Source: CANJUD01 sp043750035
GTDB taxonomy: Bacteria; Bacteroidota; Bacteroidia; UKL13-3
NCBI GenBank assembly: GCA_043750035.1
Contig: JAYVCI010000036.1
Coordinates: forward strand, 1 to 5,231
Reading direction: 5' to 3'
Length of the DNA stretch: 5,231 nt
Position numbers and translations under genes: made by a program. The notes under the pieces are model-generated. The model had not been told where the DNA came from. It searched no databases and saw only the letters and a list, made by a program, of their open reading frames with translations. Within the stretch, counting starts at the first letter, position 1, and each line of letters starts with the position of its first letter. Of the stretch, positions 1-5,231 are shown in pieces.

Positions 1-1087
1 CCAAATTAGAAAACTGAGCATTAAGAATAGTTTCTCTCAACATTGAATCTTCCAAAGTCCATTTTTTATCCCACAGTTCTTCTATACGTTTCACCATACC
101 TTGGGACGTATTCTCTATATAACATAATGGTTCCAGTCCTGTGTTTTTAACCATGGGGTTATTGACTATACAGAAACGACTATTATATAATGCATTGATC
201 AATTTCAATTTAATTCCAGTAGCTTGGAATGTGGGAAGCACATTGATATGGGCTTGTTTGATGAGGTCGATAATTTGTTCGGTATTATAGTTATTGATAA
301 TTTTTATATGCTTATAACTTGCCAACATATTCACCAATTGTTTGGATGGATTATTGCCAGCTATAATAACAGGTTTCTTTATATTACAAAATACTTCTCT
401 TACCAAATATTTTGCTGCTTCATCATTTTCACCCACACCCAAGTTTCCATGATACAATATAAATTCACCTTTTTCTGAACAATGATTGATATGCTCATTC
501 TCATGAAATGGTGGAAGGTGAAAAACATTCTTAAAACGCTTGGAGAGATACGTTACATCTGAGGGAGAGATGGGTGCAATATAACTTGCATGAGATAAAT
601 TTTGTTGAAATTTCTTCAATTTCTCAGCTTCCACTTTGAAAAAGTATTTCTTAAAATAGTTGGTCTCCACCAATTCCAAATTGCTATAATATTCATGCTC
701 GATATTGTGTGTGCGGACAATTTTTATTCGGTCTTTTAGTCTTAAATCATTAAGGTAATAACAAGTGTGCAGTCCTTCAAATAAAATTGGATAGTCATTT
801 TTTTGCAAATTATCAATCAGCTCTTTGGTGTTTCGGGTATTGATGATATAGGGCAGTTTCCCGTAAAATGGATTCTTATATATATTTCGTTTGTAATAAT
901 GTACCTCATGGCAAATTTTATTGAGTTCCTTTGAACGTTCACGGCCATATTCGTAGCAGTGCAATATAATTTTCACACCTGATTCATTCAACGCTTTCAG
1001 TTTGTAGTACACATCAATTACCCCGCCATAGCTAGCAGGCCAAGGAATATCGAACGATATCACATTGAGGTGTTTACTTGATTTCAT
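1..1087 (-). CDS. GT4-type glycosyltransferase, C-terminus cut by window edge
   Basis: I translated this from the minus strand; 362 codons are visible and the stop lies beyond the left edge. It is probably a cytoplasmic, nucleotide-sugar-dependent GT-B glycosyltransferase that adds a sugar to a surface glycan or lipid-linked acceptor; donor and acceptor cannot be told. Seen: an N-terminal strand followed by DIPWPASYGG (residues 13-22), a typical GT-B glycine-rich donor/acceptor loop; RTHNIEHEYY (125-134); YHGNLGVGEN (212-221) opening the second Rossmann domain; AGNNPS (243-248); and TGIKLKLINAL (290-300), where many GT4 enzymes carry the E-x7-E region. Family members are usually about 370-400 residues, so only a short tail should be missing. 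The ATG at 1087 is the first in frame after a TGA just upstream and precedes the first beta strand. It overlaps the end of the preceding glycosyltransferase by 14 bp, which suggests translational coupling. No Shine-Dalgarno is visible. Confidence 0.88.
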   Translation of the reverse strand, partial: MKSSKHLNVISFDIPWPASYGGVIDVYYKLKALNESGVKIILHCYEYGRERSKELNKICHEVHYYKRNIYKNPFYGKLPYIINTRNTKELIDNLQKNDYPILFEGLHTCYYLNDLRLKDRIKIVRTHNIEHEYYSNLELVETNYFKKYFFKVEAEKLKKFQQNLSHASYIAPISPSDVTYLSKRFKNVFHLPPFHENEHINHCSEKGEFILYHGNLGVGENDEAAKYLVREVFCNIKKPVIIAGNNPSKQLVNMLASYKHIKIINNYNTEQIIDLIKQAHINVLPTFQATGIKLKLINALYNSRFCIVNNPMVKNTGLEPLCYIENTSQGMVKRIEELWDKKWTLEDSMLRETILNAQFSNL

Positions 1088-2183
1088 CAAACAATTGTAT
1101 CAGTTTTTTTGATTCTTTTTCCCAATTAAATTCTTTGCTTGCCTGTGTACATAAAGTAGCCATTTTGTGGTAAATGGTTGCATCGGTCAATAAAATATTG
1201 ATTTTTTTTGACAATTCATCGGGACTTATTTCTGAGGTAAGTCCGACAGGATATTGCTTTAAAATGCTCTCATATTCAGGGAAGCTGCTTGATATGGAAG
1301 GTGTACCGTATTGTATATAATCGAAGAATTTATTGCTTAAGGAGTAGTAATAACTCAATCCGTCATTCTCCAACACATTATAGCCCAATGTTGCTTCCTC
1401 TGTTAGTTCGCCCAATTGTTCTGGTTTGTATAAGCCTTTGAAAATTACTTTGTCTTCTAATTTTAAATCCTTCATCTTGTTCTTTAACTCATTCTCCAAG
1501 TCACCTGCACCAACTATCCATAAGGTAGCTTCTATATGCTGCATGGCCTGTATCAATTGCTCCAAACCACGACCACGGTTTAATGCACCTTGATATATAA
1601 TAAGTTTTCTGTTATATTTTGGGGTGATATAATTATCATCTATTACTATATTTTTTAGTAAGGGTACGCTGCGGATTACTTCAAATTTTTTACCCAAATT
1701 TGCAGAGAGTACCTTCGCCAATTCAGATGCAACCGTATAACACAATACCGCTTTTTTTACGCCGAATTTTTCAATAGCTTTCCAGATATTTTTCACAAAT
1801 TTACGGTCAGTAACTTCTGGCACTTCGGTAAAATACTCATGGGCATCATATACCATTTTATTCCCCTTTAGTCTTGATACCAATGCATGTGGCAATATCG
1901 TATCAGCATCTATCGCACCATATATATCAAACTTATTGAACAGTAAAAAAAAGAATAACCTGATATTATACTCCGCATAAAAAAGCATGCCTTTATTAAA
2001 TATACATTTGATACGTTTTTGTTGAAACGGTTTTGAGTCTAACGGCTTACTGGTTTTAAGTAATCGCCCTACCAATAATATATGATAGCCATGAGATGAA
2101 AGCGTGCCGCAAATCCTGTGCATACGTTGGTCGTAGCTTAGGTCATTGATGACGGTAAAAACTATTTTTTTACCTGGGTTCAA
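1074..2183 (-). CDS. GT4-type glycosyltransferase with a TTG start
   Basis: A complete 369-residue protein resembling the GT-B glycosyltransferase group 1 (GT4) family, probably cytoplasmic and acting in surface glycan synthesis; the sugar is unknown. Seen: first Rossmann strand KKIVFTVIND (5-14) followed by DQRMHRI (18-24); DADTILPH (92-99); YDAHEYFTE (112-120); YQGALNRGRGLEQLI (197-211), the start of the C-terminal nucleotide-sugar domain; LWIVGAGDLE (221-230); FKGLY (248-252); and YYYSLSNKFFDYIQYGTP (278-295), the donor-binding region. A canonical E-x7-E is absent: E272 and D288 are the nearest acidic pair. The start is TTG at 2183: an in-frame TAA lies 15 bases upstream, no ATG lies between, and the next Met is residue 21, which would remove the first strand. 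The gene follows scoB after 18 bp and overlaps the next glycosyltransferase by 14 bp, so an operon is likely. Confidence 0.9.
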   Translation of the reverse strand: MNPGKKIVFTVINDLSYDQRMHRICGTLSSHGYHILLVGRLLKTSKPLDSKPFQQKRIKCIFNKGMLFYAEYNIRLFFFLLFNKFDIYGAIDADTILPHALVSRLKGNKMVYDAHEYFTEVPEVTDRKFVKNIWKAIEKFGVKKAVLCYTVASELAKVLSANLGKKFEVIRSVPLLKNIVIDDNYITPKYNRKLIIYQGALNRGRGLEQLIQAMQHIEATLWIVGAGDLENELKNKMKDLKLEDKVIFKGLYKPEQLGELTEEATLGYNVLENDGLSYYYSLSNKFFDYIQYGTPSISSSFPEYESILKQYPVGLTSEISPDELSKKINILLTDATIYHKMATLCTQASKEFNWEKESKKLIQLFDEIK

Positions 2184-2201
2184 ATAGATATAATATTATA
2201 A

Positions 2202-2855
2202 TTAAATTACCATTGTTTGCAGGTTGTCTGCAATTACCAAGCGTCCTGCGGTTTTTGCTTTCACTTCTTCCACTGTTACATCGGGTGCAATTTCTACAAG
2301 CTTAAAACCTTCTTCCGTAATTTCGAACATACCCAATTCAGTTACTACTTTCTTCACACAAGCAACACCTGTAATGGGCAAATCGCATTTGGGCAACAAT
2401 TTACTTTCGCCAGCTTTATTTACATGTTGCATCGCTACTATTATATTATCTGCTGATGCAACCAAATCCATTGCCCCTCCCATACCTTTCACCATTTTAC
2501 CAGGGATTTTCCAATTGGCGATATCACCTTTGTCGCTTACTTCCATAGCCCCCAAAACGGTTAGGTGCACGTGTCCGCCACGTATCATAGCGAAACTGGT
2601 AACTGAATCGAAGAAGGAAGAACCTGCAATTGTGGTAATAGTTTGCTTTCCTGCATTTATCAAATCTGGGTCTTCTTCCCCTTCAAATGGAAATGGCCCC
2701 ATGCCTAACATTCCGTTCTCACTTTGTAGCACCACATTAATGTTTTCGGGAATATAATTGGCTACCAAAGTTGGAATGCCTATACCTAAATTTACATAAT
2801 ACCCATCTTTAAATTCACGGGCTATGCGTTTGGCTATCTGGGTTTTATCGAGCAT
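2202..2855 (-). CDS. scoB: 3-oxoacid CoA-transferase subunit B
   Basis: A complete 217-residue protein, the usual length for subunit B of the two-subunit family I CoA-transferases (succinyl-CoA:3-ketoacid or acetoacetate CoA-transferase). The enzyme moves CoA between succinyl-CoA or acetyl-CoA and acetoacetate in the cytoplasm. Seen: GIGIPT (24-29), the glycine-rich turn; SENGMLGMGP (45-54), in which E46 is the expected catalytic glutamate that forms the covalent CoA thioester; GGHVHLTVLGAMEVSDKGDIANW region (93-115); and GKMVKGMGGAMDLV (119-132). All key residues look intact. The ATG at 2855 gives the standard N-terminus MLDKTQIAKRIA. Subunit A, normally required and often adjacent, is absent: upstream is a membrane glycosyltransferase and downstream two more. 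The base composition looks less AT-rich than that of the flanking glycosyltransferases, by eye. The exact substrate (scoB or atoA type) cannot be fixed from sequence. Confidence 0.95.
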   Translation of the reverse strand: MLDKTQIAKRIAREFKDGYYVNLGIGIPTLVANYIPENINVVLQSENGMLGMGPFPFEGEEDPDLINAGKQTITTIAGSSFFDSVTSFAMIRGGHVHLTVLGAMEVSDKGDIANWKIPGKMVKGMGGAMDLVASADNIIVAMQHVNKAGESKLLPKCDLPITGVACVKKVVTELGMFEITEEGFKLVEIAPDVTVEEVKAKTAGRLVIADNLQTMVI

Positions 2856-2863
2856 ACATTTTT

Positions 2864-2897
2864 AAATGGTTAATGATAAATGGTTAATTGTTAATGG
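2864..2897. repeat. Short AT-rich tandem repeat upstream of scoB
   Basis: AAATGGTTAAT occurs at 2864-2874 and again at 2878-2888 (14-bp period), followed by a degenerate third copy TGTTAATGG at 2889-2897. It lies immediately upstream of the scoB start, inside the predicted leader. Such arrays can arise by replication slippage; no function is evident. Confidence 0.7.
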
Positions 2898-2952
2898 GCT
2901 TACGCCTGATTTATAGTCGTTAGTCGTTAGTGGCTTACGCCAGCTTTGTAGT
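2897..2952. repeat. Pair of 21-bp direct repeats with small hairpins
   Basis: The 21-bp stretches 2897-2917 and 2932-2952 match at 18 of 21 positions and share an identical core GGCTTACGCC; the copies start 35 bp apart. Each core has dyad symmetry. In minus-strand RNA the right copy would read UGGC-GUAA-GCCA (2942-2931), a four-pair stem closed by a GNRA-type loop, and the left copy a three-pair version. Both lie in the predicted scoB leader. The repeats are seen directly; hairpin formation is inferred and the stems are short. Confidence 0.65.
2914..2931. repeat. 7-bp tandem repeat TAGTCGT
   Basis: Two perfect TAGTCGT units and a partial third (TAGT) fill the space between the two 21-bp repeats, overlapping the end of the first one. 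This makes the gap before scoB a nested set of three repeat types within about 90 bp. Confidence 0.7.
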
Positions 2953-2963
2953 GTATTAGATTG

Positions 2964-2994
2964 CAAATATAGGGGATTATATTTTCTCATAAAA
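2964..2994 (-). promoter_or_regulatory. Bacteroidota-type promoter candidate for scoB
   Basis: Read on the minus strand, TATATTTG at 2971-2964 is a full match to the known Bacteroidota -7 element TAnnTTTG. Exactly 19 bases upstream lies TTTT (2994-2991), a three-of-four match to the -33 element TTTG. The -7 begins just past the TAA of the membrane glycosyltransferase gene and the -33 lies inside its last codons. Transcription would start near 2958 and leave a leader of about 100 nt before scoB, carrying the repeats described below. The -7 match is seen; promoter activity is inferred. Confidence 0.45.
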
Positions 2995-4821
2995 ACCATA
3001 TAATAATGGGTTCCCTTTGCGTACTTGGAGTTTGATTTGTTTGATCCGAAGTTTTTGGTGGGCTTTATTCCAGAGAAAGAATTTTAGTTTCAAATTATCT
3101 CCGAGTTGTTTGGTATCAGCCATATTCAAGCTATGGATAGCTAAGAATTTGGATTTATTTAATTGGAATATATTGATGTTTTGCTCACGCCATTGTTTCA
3201 CTAATGTATCACTTAATAATTCTGAAACGATGGAAGCTTTTGATATTGTTGAGTCTGATTCGAGTTCATATAGTATATCTATAATATTATTCTCATGTTT
3301 TAAGAGTTTATCCAATTGAAATTCATAAGCAGTTGTCCATTCTATTGTTGAATCTAACATAACAGGTTTTGAAAATATAAGAGAATCTAAAATAAGTTCA
3401 TCAACTGAATTGCCTGGTTTGGTTTTGGAAAGTACATAAAAGCTCCCAATAAAGTAATCCTTCTTCACTTCAATATAAGGAAAGAATTGTTGCAAATATG
3501 GCAACCACATTGGGTCTTCACTACTCAATGCCCCGTATAACAGCTTATCACCTTTGTATGATAACAAAGTATCTTTAAGAAATTTTGTAAATGATTCTGA
3601 ATGCTCATTCAAATCAATATATCTGAAATTATATTTATACCTTTCGTTGAAATATTGGTTGAATTTTGAATTGGTGAATAACAGAACGAGGGGCTTACTT
3701 ACTTCTTTATTATAATATTCATTGGCTTCTTTTAATATCTCCTGATGTGGTGACTGATAAAAATAGCTATAATATTGTCTTTCTTTAATTAATGAAAATA
3801 CATTGATACAAAGTACACAGAACACCAAGGTTAACAATTGTCTTGGCTTAATATTGGGTATATTACCGAACAAAAAGAACAATATGAAAGGAAATGCAAA
3901 AATGAGTACACTATATTGTAGAACTGGGTTTACTTTTACTGAATATATATAGCCAATTAAAAATACCAAGGCGAATGATATAAAGAAAAACCAGAGCATT
4001 CTATTCTCGAATATATTTTTCAATCCCCATGCAAGCAATATAATAACCGTCCACTTAACCCACCATGAAAAGTTCATTACATAGTCAAAATAATCTATAA
4101 TGAAAATGCTAGACGGTTTGCTAAGCCAGCCTCCTACCCCTCCCGTATCTAGTTGATAAAGAAAGATACTGATATTGGGCAGATACGCAACAATCAAGGC
4201 TAAATTCAGTAATACATACTTTAATCTGAATTCTTTGTTTACCAAATATAACCCCAGAAAACCCACTACTGCAATGGTGAGCAAACTAAAATAATGGGTG
4301 GTAGCAGTTAAAAATCCAAACAAAATATATAATATAATTGTTTTCCATTGATACTTGTTCTCTTTGATAATTTTACTCCAATATATAATAAACAATAAAG
4401 CCAAAAACAAGCCACAGATATAAGGTCGAGCTAGCTGAGAATAGAAGATGGTATATTGCAAACTCGCTATATAAGTACAGCAAACTATTGCCGCAGTTTC
4501 ATTGAACCATTTTTTGCAAGCGATATAAGTTAATGGAATGCAAGCAATACCCATCAATAGAAAAGGGAATTTTATCCAAACAGAATTTTCTCCACCGATT
4601 TGAATCCAGTAATACAAAAATAATTGCACAAAGGCCGGATGCCCATCGGGTTTGATGCCTTTTTCAAAAAGTTCGCCCAAGCTATCGTAATGGGTGCGGA
4701 AGATGGCACTGAGCTCGTCGTTCATTAAGGGGATATTGGCAGCATCCCACAGCCGCAGAATCGCTCCCACCAATGTGATGAAGGCTACCAATAAGTGTTC
4801 TGGTTTTATTTTTTTGAACAT
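2977..4821 (-). CDS. Membrane glycosyltransferase, GT-C fold (GT39/PMT-like)
   Basis: A complete 614-residue integral membrane protein resembling the GT39/ArnT/PMT_2 group, which transfers sugars from polyprenyl-phosphate donors on the outer face of the cytoplasmic membrane. Seen: a first membrane segment (about 8-25), then an exposed loop with NDELSAIF (34-41), whose acidic pair D35/E36 matches the catalytic or metal-binding position of GT-C enzymes, and PDGHPAF (58-64), typical of this group. About ten further hydrophobic segments follow to about residue 345, including YSQLARPY (127-134). Residues about 350-614 are mostly hydrophilic and probably form an extracytoplasmic domain that I do not recognise. 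The ATG at 4821 starts just before the first membrane segment with a lysine-rich MFKKIK, as expected for a cytoplasmic N-terminus. Donor and acceptor (lipid A, protein or polysaccharide) are unknown. It is divergent from the photolyase and co-directional with scoB. Confidence 0.87.
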   Translation of the reverse strand: MFKKIKPEHLLVAFITLVGAILRLWDAANIPLMNDELSAIFRTHYDSLGELFEKGIKPDGHPAFVQLFLYYWIQIGGENSVWIKFPFLLMGIACIPLTYIACKKWFNETAAIVCCTYIASLQYTIFYSQLARPYICGLFLALLFIIYWSKIIKENKYQWKTIILYILFGFLTATTHYFSLLTIAVVGFLGLYLVNKEFRLKYVLLNLALIVAYLPNISIFLYQLDTGGVGGWLSKPSSIFIIDYFDYVMNFSWWVKWTVIILLAWGLKNIFENRMLWFFFISFALVFLIGYIYSVKVNPVLQYSVLIFAFPFILFFLFGNIPNIKPRQLLTLVFCVLCINVFSLIKERQYYSYFYQSPHQEILKEANEYYNKEVSKPLVLLFTNSKFNQYFNERYKYNFRYIDLNEHSESFTKFLKDTLLSYKGDKLLYGALSSEDPMWLPYLQQFFPYIEVKKDYFIGSFYVLSKTKPGNSVDELILDSLIFSKPVMLDSTIEWTTAYEFQLDKLLKHENNIIDILYELESDSTISKASIVSELLSDTLVKQWREQNINIFQLNKSKFLAIHSLNMADTKQLGDNLKLKFFLWNKAHQKLRIKQIKLQVRKGNPLLYGFYEKI

Positions 4822-4827
4822 TTGAAC

Positions 4828-4857
4828 TTGCTACAAAACTAAATGATGAAACCTTTG
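4828..4857 (+). promoter_or_regulatory. Possible promoter for the photolyase gene
   Basis: TTG at 4828-4830 is followed after 19 bases by AACCTTTG (4850-4857), which differs from the Bacteroidota -7 pattern TAnnTTTG by one base. The implied transcription start falls at about 4861-4866, so the message would be leaderless or nearly so. It overlaps the opposing -7 candidate in the 44-bp divergent gap, so the two genes could compete for polymerase. The pattern is short and degenerate. Confidence 0.3.
4834..4841 (-). promoter_or_regulatory. Possible -7 element for the membrane glycosyltransferase
   Basis: Read on the minus strand the eight bases are TAGTTTTG, a full match to TAnnTTTG, placed 12 bases before the ATG at 4821. 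No TTTG or TTG is found at the expected spacing upstream, so the match may be chance in AT-rich DNA. If real, the leader would be only a few bases long. Confidence 0.25.
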
Positions 4858-4869
4858 TTTGTATCATGA
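4843..4869 (+). other. Possible 8-codon upstream ORF at photolyase start
   Basis: An ATG ATG at 4843 opens a reading frame for MMKPLFVS whose TGA (4867-4869) lies within the ATGATG start of the photolyase. The overlap geometry is that of translational coupling, but the ORF would be translated only if transcription begins upstream of 4843, and the promoter candidate above would exclude it. It may well be chance. Confidence 0.15.
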
Positions 4870-5231
4870 TGCCAAAAATAAACATTCATTGGTTTAGAAG
4901 AGATTTGAGATTGAACGACAATGCTGCACTCTATCACGCTTTAAAAACTGATAAGCCCGTATTGTGTGTATTTATTTTCGATAAAACTATATTACATAAA
5001 TTAGAAAACAAATATGATAAACGTGTTGATTTTATCCATCAAACTATTATACAACTCAAAAATGAACTCGAACAAAAAGGTTCTTCACTGCTCATTAAAT
5101 ATAATACCCCGATTGCAGCTTGGAAAGAAATTACGGATGAGTATGATATTGCCGAAGTATATACCAACCACGACTACGAGCCTGCTGCTATGGAGCGTGA
5201 CAAAAATATTCAAACTTTTTTACAAACAAAA
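4866..5231 (+). CDS. phrB: Cryptochrome/photolyase family protein, N-terminal part
   Basis: Only the first 122 codons are inside the window; the gene continues past the right edge. It encodes the N-terminal alpha/beta antenna-binding domain of a photolyase/cryptochrome, most likely a deoxyribodipyrimidine photolyase that repairs UV-induced pyrimidine dimers using FADH- and light. Seen: INIHWFRRDLRLNDNAAL (residues 5-22), the hallmark opening of the class I-like family; PVLCVFIFD (31-39); RVDFIHQTI (53-61); and VYTNHDYEPAAMERD (99-113), matching the conserved N-x-DYEP...RD segment. The FAD-binding domain that would separate CPD photolyase, (6-4) photolyase and cryptochrome is outside the window, so the symbol is provisional. 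Two tandem ATG codons (4866 and 4869) could serve as the start; the first is used here. No Shine-Dalgarno is visible upstream. Confidence 0.9.
   Translation, partial: MMPKINIHWFRRDLRLNDNAALYHALKTDKPVLCVFIFDKTILHKLENKYDKRVDFIHQTIIQLKNELEQKGSSLLIKYNTPIAAWKEITDEYDIAEVYTNHDYEPAAMERDKNIQTFLQTK

Noticed and set aside
224..478. Open frame of 84 codons on the plus strand
   Set aside because: It lies wholly antisense to the GT4-type glycosyltransferase, whose motifs are continuous through this stretch.
2224..2757. Open frame of 177 codons on the plus strand, antisense to scoB (and a shorter one at 2217-2456)
   Set aside because: It mirrors the well-conserved scoB gene on the other strand, its translation is low-complexity and resembles no family, and it has no promoter or start signal.
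3017..3319. Open frame of 100 codons on the plus strand
   Set aside because: It is antisense to the C-terminal part of the membrane glycosyltransferase and has no recognisable features.
681..3780. Recurring TATAATATT words (near 685, 2189, 3278, 3712, 3769)
   Set aside because: Most fall inside coding sequence and reflect Asn/Ile/Tyr-rich codons in an AT-rich genome; irregular spacing and lack of a longer shared core argue against a repeat family.
4682..4885. Open frame of 67 codons on the minus strand overlapping the GT39 start and photolyase start
   Set aside because: It is out of frame with the GT39 gene, overlaps two better supported genes, and its translation shows no domain.
1..5231. 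Search for tRNA/rRNA genes, CRISPR arrays, transposases, terminal inverted repeats and strong rho-independent terminators
   Set aside because: None was seen: coding sequence is nearly continuous, and the few gaps hold no strong GC-rich hairpin followed by a T-run.

Overview
The window is AT-rich bacterial DNA that looks like it comes from a member of the Bacteroidota. The evidence is the style of the protein families (GT4 and GT39-type glycosyltransferases, a class I-like photolyase), the absence of recognisable Shine-Dalgarno sequences before the genes, and at least one promoter candidate matching the Bacteroidota -7 pattern TAnnTTTG. The genus cannot be determined from the sequence alone.

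Layout: four genes lie on the minus strand and one on the plus strand. Reading the minus strand in its direction of transcription (right to left), the order is: a membrane glycosyltransferase of GT-C/GT39 type (2977-4821); a 121-bp gap with nested short repeats and a promoter candidate; subunit B of a 3-oxoacid CoA-transferase, scoB (2202-2855); an 18-bp gap; a soluble GT4-type glycosyltransferase starting at TTG (1074-2183); and a second GT4-type glycosyltransferase overlapping it by 14 bp and running off the left edge (1-1087). The right end holds the first 122 codons of a photolyase/cryptochrome gene on the plus strand (4866-5231), divergent from the GT39 gene across 44 bp.

How the genes may work together: three glycosyltransferases in one direction suggest a region for surface glycan, lipid glycosylation or exopolysaccharide synthesis. 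The two GT4 genes are very probably co-translated, and they may be co-transcribed with scoB. scoB is a ketone-body/acetoacetate metabolism gene whose partner subunit A is not in the window. The photolyase is a separate light-dependent DNA repair (or photoreceptor) gene. Coding sequence fills nearly the whole window. No RNA gene, mobile element, CRISPR array or phage gene was seen.

I found no clear new biological system. The points most worth a second look are the repeat-bearing leader before scoB, the orphan scoB inside a glycosyltransferase block, and the unassigned C-terminal domain of the GT39 protein.
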